Notes: generated from the letters alone by a model not told the origin. A stretch of DNA of 8,022 bases from Candidatus Omnitrophota bacterium (GCA_030640045.1 DAOWKF010000044.1:1-8022); one strand, 5' to 3'; positions 1-6,533 are shown, numbered from the stretch's first letter. Numbers and translations are program-made.

Positions 1-921
1 GAGGCATGGAAATTTTTTCTCATCGGGGGTAAAAAAATGGAGTTTATTAACCTTCCCAAGGTCCAGCCTCGGCAATGTATTATTCTTTCGTTCAGGATAA
101 TAGAGGGCGTGCTGGATAGGCAGCCGCATATCCGGCTGGCCCAGGAGGGCCAGGAATATACCGTCTATAAATTCGACCATGCCGTGCACTATTGCCTCAG
201 GATGAATAAGGACCCGAACCTGAGAGAGACTAACGCCGAATAGATATGTCGCCTCGATTATCTCAAGCCCTTTATTCATAAGTGTGGCTGAGTCAATAGT
301 TACTTTCTTGCCCATCTTCCATTTCGGATGCTGAAGGGCAGCAGATACTGTAACAGTAGAGAGCTTTTTTTTAGGCCAGGAATAAAACGGGCCGCCTGAA
401 CAGGTAAGGACAACTGACCCTATCTCCTCTTTCTTTTTTCCCTCAAGGCACTGAAAAAGTGCATTATGCTCACTATCTATCGGGATAATTTTAGCATGCG
501 CGCGCCTGGCCTCATTCATAACGAGGTCCCCGGCCATGACCATTGGCTCTTTGTTTGCCAGGGCAACGACTTTCCCTTTCTTCACTGCCTCAAGTATAGG
601 GATAAGTCCGCCTGAGCCAGCCATGCCCGCTACTATTAGGTCTATATCAGGGCTTGCAGCTATCTCATTTAAGCCGTTTAATCCGTCAAGGACCTTTGTC
701 CCGGATGAATCGATTAAACTTTTTATCTTTTTTGCCTTAGCTGGATTAAAGACAGCTATTTTGCGCGGCCTGTATCTTTTTACCTGTTGGCTCAAGAGCT
801 CAATATTATTTCCGGCAGTAAGTCCTGCTACTTCGAATTGATCCGGAAATTGGTCAATAATACTTAAGGTGTTAAGGCCAATAGAGCCGGTTGAGCCTAA
901 AATAGCGATTCGTTTTTTCAT
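1..921 (-). CDS. dxr: 1-deoxy-D-xylulose 5-phosphate reductoisomerase (partial, 3' end outside window)
   Basis: Reads open from the ATG at 921 to the left edge: 307 of an expected 380-400 codons. It catalyses the NADPH-dependent conversion of DXP to MEP, the committed step of the MEP isoprenoid pathway. The nucleotide-binding motif GSTGSIG is at 9-15, followed by AGNN (37-40). The metal/substrate residues are Asp149, Ser150 and Glu151 in IDSEHNA, CSGGPF is at 174-179, HPKWKMG (198-204) carries the flexible-loop Trp201, DSATLMNKGLE (210-220) has Asn216, Lys217 and Glu220, and IVHGM (244-248) has His246. LGQPDMRLPIQHAL (260-273) and the start of the C-terminal region (FPCL) are in register with E. 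coli DXR. One oddity: ANKEPMV (122-128), where NKES/NKET/NKEA is usual. The gene is cut only by the window, not broken. Start overlaps the cdsA stop by 4 nt, with no clear Shine-Dalgarno site. rseP commonly follows dxr in related operons. Confidence 0.95.
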   Translation of the reverse strand, partial: MKKRIAILGSTGSIGLNTLSIIDQFPDQFEVAGLTAGNNIELLSQQVKRYRPRKIAVFNPAKAKKIKSLIDSSGTKVLDGLNGLNEIAASPDIDLIVAGMAGSGGLIPILEAVKKGKVVALANKEPMVMAGDLVMNEARRAHAKIIPIDSEHNALFQCLEGKKKEEIGSVVLTCSGGPFYSWPKKKLSTVTVSAALQHPKWKMGKKVTIDSATLMNKGLEIIEATYLFGVSLSQVRVLIHPEAIVHGMVEFIDGIFLALLGQPDMRLPIQHALYYPERKNNTLPRLDLGKVNKLHFFTPDEKKFPCL

Positions 922-1715
922 TTCAATACAAAAATCGTCAAATAATAATAATATGCCGGCGCAGTAAATAAAAGACTGTCAATACGATCCAGGATCCCGC
1001 CATGGCCGGGGACAAGGCGGCTTACATCCTTTACCCTGCCGGCGCGCTTAATCATGGACTCAGTCAGGTCCCCCATAATACTGAATACCCCTATTATAAG
1101 CCCTAAAAGAATTGAGTGCCGGACTGAAAGACCATTGTTAAACCACCATATGCATAAAATACTTATACCTGTAGCTGCTATCACCTCAGCCACAGCGCCT
1201 TCTACAGTCTTATTAGGGGTTATCCTGGGAAACAGCTTCTTTCTGCCGTATTTCGACCCAACAACATATGCAGCAGTATTCCCAATCCAGGTAATCGCGA
1301 TTACTGAAAAGACATAGCTTATCCCTTGCGGTAACTGCCGTAGTATTATAAAATGGCTAAAGAGCCAGGACGTATAGATTAAACCGAAGATTGCAAGACT
1401 CCCACTGGAGAGGGCCTCCCTCGGTTCTTTATCAATAAGCTGAAGACTTACAGCCATAAGTATTGTAATCGTAAGACAGGCGTTATAGATTGCCTCACTT
1501 TCCATACGGCTAATCAATCCAAGAATAACACCGAATACAATACCTATTATGCCAAGGGTGCGAAAGAGATTTATTTTAAAGAGGGTGTAAAATTCAAAGA
1601 GGGAAAGAAGGATAATAACAATAATAAATGCGGCAAAGAGTATGCCCCCTTTTAATACAAAAAAGATAATAATGGGTAGAGATACGAGGGCAGTTAATAA
1701 TCTCGTCCTTAGCAT
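918..1715 (-). CDS. cdsA: Phosphatidate cytidylyltransferase (CDP-diglyceride synthase)
   Basis: A 265-residue integral membrane enzyme that makes CDP-diacylglycerol from phosphatidic acid and CTP, the branch point of phospholipid synthesis. Hydrophobic segments occur near 9-40, 54-69, 80-94, 106-127, 132-153, 173-190, 200-214 and 248-263, consistent with a multi-pass inner-membrane protein. The C-terminal signature is complete: SMIKRAGRVKD (220-230), PGHGG (236-240) and LDRIDSLLF (242-250), with metal-site aspartates Asp216 (GDLTES) and Asp243. The upstream conserved element reads TWIGNTAAYVVG (142-153): Asn145 stands where the family has Asp (WxxDTxAY). TPNKTVEGA (166-174) is present, but the following glycine position is Glu177. 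The ATG is 3 nt after the uppS stop, and the TGA overlaps the dxr ATG (ATGA). Family is certain; the Asn is checked under findings. Confidence 0.95.
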   Translation of the reverse strand: MLRTRLLTALVSLPIIIFFVLKGGILFAAFIIVIILLSLFEFYTLFKINLFRTLGIIGIVFGVILGLISRMESEAIYNACLTITILMAVSLQLIDKEPREALSSGSLAIFGLIYTSWLFSHFIILRQLPQGISYVFSVIAITWIGNTAAYVVGSKYGRKKLFPRITPNKTVEGAVAEVIAATGISILCIWWFNNGLSVRHSILLGLIIGVFSIMGDLTESMIKRAGRVKDVSRLVPGHGGILDRIDSLLFTAPAYYYYLTIFVLK

Positions 1716-1718
1716 ACT

Positions 1719-2426
1719 CTATTTTACCATCCCAAAACGCCTCTTGCGATTCTGATAAGAAATAAGTGCCTCTAAAAAAACACTTTTAGTAAAATCAGGC
1801 CATAGAACCGGCGTAACCCAGATCTCGGCATAAGAAAGCTGCCACAGGAGAAAATTACTGATACGATATTCATTACTGGTCCGGATAAGGAGATCAGGGT
1901 CAGGCAAATCCCGTGTATAGAGATAACCGGAAAAAAATTTTTCATCTATCTCTGAAGGAGTAATTTCCCGGCGCTGAATCTCTTTCGTGATACGCTGGCA
2001 AGCCTGGATAATATCCTGCCTCCCACCATAATTTAAAGCCAGAATTAAAGTAAGCCCATGCGCCCCGGCGCTACCACGTTCAGTGGCATCTACAGTTTTT
2101 TTTATCTCTTTTTGAACAGACTCCGGAAACCACTCTATATCTCCAATAACCTTTAGCCGAATCTTATTTTTAATTAAATTTTTTGTCTCATGCCTCAAAA
2201 AATGCTTAAGCAGAGTAAAGAGCGCCTCTACTTCTCTTTTAGGGCGTTTCTTATTTTCGGTCGAGAAGGCAAAAAGGGTAAGAAATTCGACACCTATCTC
2301 TCTAGCTGTCTTTACTACCATACGGATTGGTTTTACCCCTGCCCGGTGGCCGGCTATTCGGCTTAACCTATGCGACCTGGCCCACCTGCCATTGCCGTCC
2401 ATAATTATAGCCACATGCCGTGGCAA
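1719..2426 (-). CDS. uppS: Isoprenyl transferase, probable undecaprenyl diphosphate synthase (non-ATG start)
   Basis: A 235-residue (from TTG) cis-prenyltransferase that adds IPP units to farnesyl-PP to make the C55 lipid carrier for peptidoglycan and O-antigen. Motifs are HVAIIMDGNGRWA with catalytic Asp10 (4-16), GHRAG (26-30), LFAFSTENKKRP (51-62), LNYGGRQDI (131-139), IRTSNEYRISNFLLWQ (181-196) with Arg182, Arg188 and Ser190, and the final YAEIWVTPVLWPDF (199-212). Two positions differ from the usual pattern: Lys59 where Trp or Phe follows STEN, and Asn185 where Gly is usual in RTSGE. No ATG or GTG start exists. TTG at 2426 is the conventional choice; a CTG at 2456 would add ten residues (MKNTLIVPQK if read as Met) and leave 5 nt after frr, more like the other junctions. 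The TAG is 3 nt before cdsA. Confidence 0.94.
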   Translation of the reverse strand: MPRHVAIIMDGNGRWARSHRLSRIAGHRAGVKPIRMVVKTAREIGVEFLTLFAFSTENKKRPKREVEALFTLLKHFLRHETKNLIKNKIRLKVIGDIEWFPESVQKEIKKTVDATERGSAGAHGLTLILALNYGGRQDIIQACQRITKEIQRREITPSEIDEKFFSGYLYTRDLPDPDLLIRTSNEYRISNFLLWQLSYAEIWVTPVLWPDFTKSVFLEALISYQNRKRRFGMVK

Positions 2427-2461
2427 TTTTTGGGGAACGATTAATGTGTTTTTCAGGGGGG
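2427..2461 (-). other. frr-uppS junction without ATG or clear ribosome site
   Basis: The 35 nt between the frr TAA and the TTG at 2426 stay open in the uppS frame, back to a stop at 2471-2469. They contain CTG (2456), ATC (2441) and several Leu codons but no ATG or GTG in any frame. A run of six C sits just after the frr stop. There is no AGGAGG-like element and no hairpin followed by T residues, so I see neither a terminator nor a standard ribosome site. Confidence 0.45.
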
Positions 2462-3019
2462 TTATACTTTAAGGAGTTCTTTCTCTTTCGCTTCTATGAT
2501 GATGTCGATCTCTTTGGTGAATTTTTCCGATCTTTTATCCATGTCGCCTTGAGACTTAAAGGCATCATCCTCTCCCAATTCGCCATTCTTTTCTCTGGCC
2601 TTTATCTTTTCGCGCACATCCCTACGGGCATTGCGAATAGAGACCTTGCCTTCCTCAGCAATACGGTGACAGAGCTTGACCAATTCCTTTCTCCTCTCTT
2701 CAGTTAAAGCAGGTATAGAAATACGAATTACCTTACCGTCATTCACAGGGGTAAGTCCAAGATTGGCCTTAAGCACAGCTTTCAGTATCTCGCCTAAAAC
2801 ACTCTTATCCCATGCCTGGACAACAATATACCGCGGTTCCGGACAGGAAATACTTGCTATCTGCTGAAGCGGTGTCTGCGTGCCATAACAATCAACCAAT
2901 ATCCCCTCCAGTAAATTGGGGTTAGCCCGGCCGGTCCGGATAGAAGCAAATTCCTTCTTGACAAAACTTATCGTCTCTTCCATCTTCTTTTCCATATCGG
3001 CTAATATCTTTTTTGGCAT
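2462..3019 (-). CDS. frr: Ribosome recycling factor
   Basis: A 185-residue protein, the standard family length, that with EF-G splits the post-termination ribosome. The three-helix domain I is built from both ends: N-terminal helix with FASIRTGRANPNLL (24-37) and long C-terminal helices from LTEERRKEL (105-113) through IRNARRD (128-134), GELGEDD and the Lys/Glu-rich end. Domain II (about 38-100) has VDCYGTQTPLQQIASI, WDKS (70-73) and NDGKVIRI (93-100). Arg132, important in E. coli RRF, is conserved by my numbering. Pro-to-Ala changes at 69 (usual PWDKS) and 104 (usual PPLTEERR) are mild oddities. The start is one base after the pyrH stop (TGAGATG). The TAA is followed by 35 nt to the first conventional uppS start candidate, the largest gap in the operon. 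Confidence 0.97.
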   Translation of the reverse strand: MPKKILADMEKKMEETISFVKKEFASIRTGRANPNLLEGILVDCYGTQTPLQQIASISCPEPRYIVVQAWDKSVLGEILKAVLKANLGLTPVNDGKVIRISIPALTEERRKELVKLCHRIAEEGKVSIRNARRDVREKIKAREKNGELGEDDAFKSQGDMDKRSEKFTKEIDIIIEAKEKELLKV

Positions 3020-3020
3020 C

Positions 3021-3734
3021 TCAATTCACCAGCGTTCCAATGTGTTGTCCCAGGCAAAGACGTTTGATATCGCCCTTTCTCTTAATGCTGAACACAACAA
3101 TAGGGAGTTCATTTTCCATACAAAGACTCAGGGCTGTAGCATCCATAATCCTTAAGCGTTTCTTAATGACATCCATATAGGTAATGTGTTTATATAATTT
3201 TGCCTTAGGATTCTTAACCGGGTCATCACTGAATACACCCTGGACCTTGGTAGCCTTAAAAATAACATCCGCGCCTATTTCACTGGCCCGCAGCGCTGCG
3301 GCAGTATCAGTGCTAAAAAATGGATTTCCGGTCCCGGCTGCAAAGATGACTATCCTTCCCTTTTCCAAATGTCTAACCGCCCGCCTCCTGATATATGGCT
3401 CAGCTATCCTCTCCATCTCAATGGCAGAGAGTACTCGTGTAAAAGCCCCCTGCTGCTCAAGTATGTCCTGTAATGCCAAGGCGTTCATAACAGTTCCAAG
3501 CATACCTATATAATCGGCTGTAGAACGATCCATCCCTTTAGCAGATGTATCCAGGCCGCGAAAGAGATTTCCCGCGCCTACTACTATTGCTAATTCTACT
3601 CCCATCCTATGCACTTCTTTTATCTGAGCGGCAATGGATTTAAGAAAATTGGAATTTAATGAATTAGTTCCGTTTCCTTTCATTGCCTCGCCGCTTAACT
3701 TGAGGACAACGCGTTTGTATTTTAGCTTAGGCAT
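3021..3734 (-). CDS. pyrH: Uridylate kinase (UMP kinase)
   Basis: A 237-residue amino-acid-kinase-family enzyme that phosphorylates UMP to UDP with ATP in the cytoplasm, feeding UTP and CTP pools; bacterial forms are hexamers regulated by GTP and UTP. Visible motifs are [12 protein letters not shown] (7-18), [10 protein letters not shown] (51-60), [22 protein letters not shown] (67-88, shown by its conserved Asp and Asn), [19 protein letters not shown] (132-150) with Asp143, [13 protein letters not shown] (160-172) and [11 protein letters not shown] (195-205) with Asp198. Two changes stand out: Gln165 replaces the usual Asp of KVDGV, and Ala54 replaces the middle Gly of VGGGN. The rest is intact, so an active enzyme is likely. 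The ATG overlaps the tsf stop by one base, and the TGA is one base from the frr ATG. Confidence 0.96.
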   Translation of the reverse strand: MPKLKYKRVVLKLSGEAMKGNGTNSLNSNFLKSIAAQIKEVHRMGVELAIVVGAGNLFRGLDTSAKGMDRSTADYIGMLGTVMNALALQDILEQQGAFTRVLSAIEMERIAEPYIRRRAVRHLEKGRIVIFAAGTGNPFFSTDTAAALRASEIGADVIFKATKVQGVFSDDPVKNPKAKLYKHITYMDVIKKRLRIMDATALSLCMENELPIVVFSIKRKGDIKRLCLGQHIGTLVN

Positions 3735-4318
3735 TATTTCCCGCCGAGCATATACCGGGTAAATCTCTGGACACGAATATTTTCTCCCATCTTTGCAATG
3801 GCAATTTTGATATAGTCATCTATACTTATGTCTTCATCTTTGATAAAGGGCTGCCGCAGGAGGCAGACCTGTGTATAAAACTTCTCAAGTTTCCCTTGTA
3901 TTATTTTTTCTAATATCTTTTCCGGTTTATTGTCGACCCCTGCCTTGCCTATCTCCTTTTCTTTGACCACTACTTCAGGCGGGATATCCTCCGGTGAAAT
4001 ATACTGTGGGTCAGATGCAGCTACCTGCATAGCCAGATCCTTTGCCAATTTCTGGAAATCATCGGTCCTCGCCACAAAATCAGTCTCACAATTGACCTCA
4101 ATCAAAACCCCAACACGATTACCCTGATGGATATAAGAAGTAATAAGACCTTGCCTGGCCTCACGGCCTACCTTTGCGCGGGCTTTTGCTATACCCCGCT
4201 TACGCAGGACTTCACAGGCCTCTTCTATATCACCTTTAGTTTCTCCGAGGGCATTTCTACAGTCAAGGATAGCTACTCCTGTCCGCTCCCTGAGTTCCTT
4301 TATCTTATCTATTTGCAT
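3734..4318 (-). CDS. tsf: Elongation factor Ts, short form
   Basis: A 194-residue guanine-nucleotide exchange factor for EF-Tu. The UBA-like N-terminal domain (about 1-55) has [16 protein letters not shown] and [19 protein letters not shown]. The core carries [10 protein letters not shown], with Thr79-Asp80-Phe81 of the EF-Tu-contacting TDFV motif. The C-terminus [16 protein letters not shown] (178-193) matches the family ending. The length is that of the Thermus-type short EF-Ts (about 196) with one core subdomain, not the 283-residue E. coli type, so it is complete. The one-base TAATG overlaps at both ends, with rpsB upstream and pyrH downstream, indicate tight translational coupling. The conventional AGMMDC stretch reads VAILDC here, a mild divergence. 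Confidence 0.96.
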   Translation of the reverse strand: MQIDKIKELRERTGVAILDCRNALGETKGDIEEACEVLRKRGIAKARAKVGREARQGLITSYIHQGNRVGVLIEVNCETDFVARTDDFQKLAKDLAMQVAASDPQYISPEDIPPEVVVKEKEIGKAGVDNKPEKILEKIIQGKLEKFYTQVCLLRQPFIKDEDISIDDYIKIAIAKMGENIRVQRFTRYMLGGK

Positions 4319-5166
4319 TATCGGCGTATTGGTCCCCTTCTGCGGGCCAGGGGTCTTTTCATCCTCTTCTCTTTCTCAGCCACCCTTAATAGCTGCTCCT
4401 CAATCTCTTCGGCTGTAATAGGTTTTGTTTCTTTCTTCACTACGACATGCTCCTCTGCAGCTTTCTCCTTTTTCCTTTCATTCAAACGCGCCTTTCCTTC
4501 CAATACTGCATCAACTATTTTAGAAACAATAAGCCTTATACTCTTTATGGCATCGTCATTACCCGGGATACAATAATCCACAAAATCCGGGTCACTATTA
4601 GTATCGACCAGACCTATTACCGGGATCTCCAGTTTTCTTGCCTCTCGAATAGCTATGGCTTCCCTGCCGGAATCAATGACAAAAAGCGCACCCGGCAGCC
4701 TATCCAGCCCCTTTATCCCCTTAAATTTTTTCTCTAATTTTCCCTCTTCCCGGCGGAGCTTTGCTGCCTGTTTTTTTGAAAATTTATCCATTCCGCCGCT
4801 CTCTTCGACTTTGAGAATGGCGTTATAGCGGTCAATCGCTTTCTTGATTGCGGGGAAATTAGTAAGTAATCCTCCGACCCATCGCTGATTGATATAAAGC
4901 ATACCGCCGCGCTCAGCCTCTTCGACAACGATGTCCTGCGCCTGCTTTTTTGTTCCGACCATAAGGATTGCATCTCCTTCCGCTGTAATATCAGAAACTA
5001 CCTGGCAGACACGCTTCAGAATTTCCATAGTAATCTGGAGGTCAATAATATAAAGGCCGCTCCTCTCTCCGTAGATAAATTGCTTCATCTTGGGATTCCA
5101 CTTTCTGGACTGATGTCCAAAGTGTACACCCGCTTCCAGAAGAGATTTTATGGAGATATTAACCAT
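4318..5166 (-). CDS. rpsB: 30S ribosomal protein S2 with extended C-terminal tail
   Basis: S2 of the small ribosomal subunit, 282 residues against about 241 in E. coli. The N-terminal signature LEAGVHFGHQSRKWNPKMKQ (10-29), YIIDLQIT (39-46), VGTKKQAQ (70-77), INQRWVGGLLTNF (92-104), a coiled-coil hairpin around 120-150, LPGALFVID (157-165) and the second signature PVIGLVDTNSDPDFVDYCIP (182-201) are all present. From about residue 230 a charged tail of roughly 50 residues follows: first Lys/Glu-rich, then strongly basic, ending RRRGPIRR. The tail has no counterpart in E. coli S2. The ATG at 5166 lies 3 nt after the DUF151 stop, so no long leader exists for the S2 autoregulation known in E. coli; expression probably depends on coupling. 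The TAA overlaps the tsf ATG by one base (TAATG). Confidence 0.97.
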   Translation of the reverse strand: MVNISIKSLLEAGVHFGHQSRKWNPKMKQFIYGERSGLYIIDLQITMEILKRVCQVVSDITAEGDAILMVGTKKQAQDIVVEEAERGGMLYINQRWVGGLLTNFPAIKKAIDRYNAILKVEESGGMDKFSKKQAAKLRREEGKLEKKFKGIKGLDRLPGALFVIDSGREAIAIREARKLEIPVIGLVDTNSDPDFVDYCIPGNDDAIKSIRLIVSKIVDAVLEGKARLNERKKEKAAEEHVVVKKETKPITAEEIEEQLLRVAEKEKRMKRPLARRRGPIRR

Positions 5167-5169
5167 AAT

Positions 5170-5568
5170 TTATATAGCCGCAGCCTGTTTTAATACCTCT
5201 TCATTTACATATATAGGAACCCTGGCCCGCACAGCTAAGGCAATAGAATCACTGGGCCTTGAATCTATCTCAATCCCATTGCCGTCATTTTTTTTAATAA
5301 AAATCCTGGCGTAAAATGTATTCTCCTTAAGTTCGGTCACTACCACCCGTTCTATATTACCGCCCATGGCTTTAATGGTCCGGTATAAAAGATCATGGGT
5401 GAGAGGCCTGGGCGGCTTCATACCGCTTATCTCTAATTTTATAGCGCTGGCCTCGAATATACTGATTATGATGGGGAGGGATCTCCCGCCATTTCGTTCT
5501 CTGAGAACTATGACCTGTTCCTCCCGCCGTTCATCAATCCTTATCTTACTTAATTCCACCTCAATCAT
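5170..5568 (-). CDS. Bifunctional nuclease (BFN) / DUF151 family protein
   Basis: A 132-residue cytoplasmic protein filled by one DUF151 domain. Diagnostic stretches are LPIIISIFEASAIKLEISG (31-49), the signature KPPRPLTHDLL (51-61), VVVTELKENTFYARI (75-89), RPSDSIALAVR (104-114) and PIYVNEEVL (118-126). Plant members were reported as bifunctional nucleases, and the fold is found in many bacteria, but the cellular role in bacteria is unsettled; I do not assign a substrate. The ATG at 5568 is 8 nt after the lptC/A stop and has no clear Shine-Dalgarno site. The TAA is followed by rpsB after 3 nt, so this gene directly precedes S2 and is surely co-transcribed with it. Length and motifs are complete, with no sign of damage. 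Family assignment is firm; function is open. Confidence 0.92.
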   Translation of the reverse strand: MIEVELSKIRIDERREEQVIVLRERNGGRSLPIIISIFEASAIKLEISGMKPPRPLTHDLLYRTIKAMGGNIERVVVTELKENTFYARIFIKKNDGNGIEIDSRPSDSIALAVRARVPIYVNEEVLKQAAAI

Positions 5569-5576
5569 AATCTTAG

Positions 5577-6533
5577 CTATTTTATACTATCCTTAGATAT
5601 GTTGTCAATTGATTTCGGTAAAAATATACCTTTAATATTTTTTTCGACCACTACCCTTTTTTCTTCCTGTAAATATGTAATTCGCTCTCCGCGGCATTTG
5701 ACCTTTTTGTGCCAGACGATAGGATCGGCCTCCAGTATAATCTTCTTTTCCTTATTTAAAAGCGTTGCCTCTCCGCATTCAGCTTCCAGCTCATCGGTAA
5801 CAATCACTACCTCACCCTGGGCCATACTCTCTTTTACTCTCCGGCCGTCAGGACTAAATTTTATAATAAGCCGATTAGAATGGATTTCAACCTGGCTGTC
5901 CTTAACCACTACATCTCCCTCAAAAACGGCTTCAGGGGCATCACCAAACCGGACATTAAGGGTTTCGGCAGTGATGACCATCGGGACATCATCGGTAATA
6001 TTTTGAAAAAATGTAACATACACATTACTTTTAATCCTGGCTTCTTCCAATTTTGGAGTCGTCTCAAGTCCCACACCGGTTATATATATACTCTCACTCA
6101 TAAGTTTTACCGGACTTTCCGTAGAGAGCATCTCCTCTCCGGCCTCCCAGAAAAGATGGTCGGTAGTAAACTCTATTCCCTGGTCACTCTTACCGGATAC
6201 ATTACCGCTCAGGTCTATATCTCCATCATCTGCTATCTCAGCCTCATCACCTTTAAGATAAAGAATATCACTTTCCCGATAAAATTTAAAACGCGCCTTC
6301 TTAAGAAGTTTCTTCCCCGGAAAAATGTCCAGGGAATTGGCCCACACTTCATACCTCTTCTTTCCTTCCTCTGTCTCCTGGAAATAGACCTCTTCCATAG
6401 CCTGCATAACCCCATCCTCATCTTCTTTTAATGTAGACATAGCGGCCTCTTCCTTTTTAGCGCAAGAAGAAGTGAGAAGAGAAAAAATAAAAATAATTAA
6501 AAGTAGCTGGCTGCCAGCACTTAATCTACTCAT
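5577..6533 (-). CDS. Fused LptC-LptA LPS transport protein (periplasmic bridge)
   Basis: A 318-residue exported protein, well above LptC or LptA alone (each under 200 in E. coli). Residues 10-20 form a hydrophobic segment followed by TSSC at 21-24, so it is either an uncleaved membrane anchor or a weak lipoprotein signal with Cys24. Residues about 45-175 look like an LptC beta-jellyroll, with FKFYRESDILYLKGDEAEI, LSGNV, a GIEFTTDHLFW stretch, PVKL and ITGVGLETT. Residues about 182-304 look like an LptA/OstA domain, with VITAETLNV, VFEGDVVVKDSQVEIHSNRL, AQGEVVIV, ECGEATLL and WHKKVKCRGERI. It would carry LPS from LptBFG across the periplasm. It starts in an ATG overlapping the kdsC stop by 8 nt and sits among Kdo and Lpt genes, and no separate lptA is present between lptB and rpsB. 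The domain reading is by eye. The alternative is one long LptC-family protein with extra jellyroll repeats. Confidence 0.82.
   Translation of the reverse strand: MSRLSAGSQLLLIIFIFSLLTSSCAKKEEAAMSTLKEDEDGVMQAMEEVYFQETEEGKKRYEVWANSLDIFPGKKLLKKARFKFYRESDILYLKGDEAEIADDGDIDLSGNVSGKSDQGIEFTTDHLFWEAGEEMLSTESPVKLMSESIYITGVGLETTPKLEEARIKSNVYVTFFQNITDDVPMVITAETLNVRFGDAPEAVFEGDVVVKDSQVEIHSNRLIIKFSPDGRRVKESMAQGEVVIVTDELEAECGEATLLNKEKKIILEADPIVWHKKVKCRGERITYLQEEKRVVVEKNIKGIFLPKSIDNISKDSIK

Noticed and set aside
37..841. Plus-strand open frames that could suggest genes in the first kilobase
   Set aside because: The minus strand reads as DXR without a break across this whole region; these frames are shadows of it.
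1..921. dxr considered as a pseudogene because no stop is seen
   Set aside because: The frame stays open and in register with E. coli DXR to the window edge, so it is cut by the window only.
2427..2461. Possible terminator between frr and uppS
   Set aside because: No inverted repeat with a following T-run is present; the A-rich stretch alone is not enough.
4127..4576. Plus-strand open frame of 149 codons spanning the rpsB-tsf junction
   Set aside because: It lies opposite two conserved genes, including the Lys/Glu-rich S2 tail; its Ser/Phe-rich content is the antisense image of Lys/Glu codons.
4734..4973. Second minus-strand open frame inside rpsB
   Set aside because: It is in another frame of the conserved S2 core and has no family features or ribosome site.
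6081..6090. TATATATATA run as a promoter -10 or regulatory repeat
   Set aside because: It encodes residues Ile-Tyr-Ile of the LptC domain in frame and has no partner -35 element in a sensible place.
5880..6431. Plus-strand open frame of 183 codons opposite lptC/A
   Set aside because: It is antisense to a clearly conserved LptC/LptA frame, shows no recognisable motif and has a composition expected from the opposite strand.
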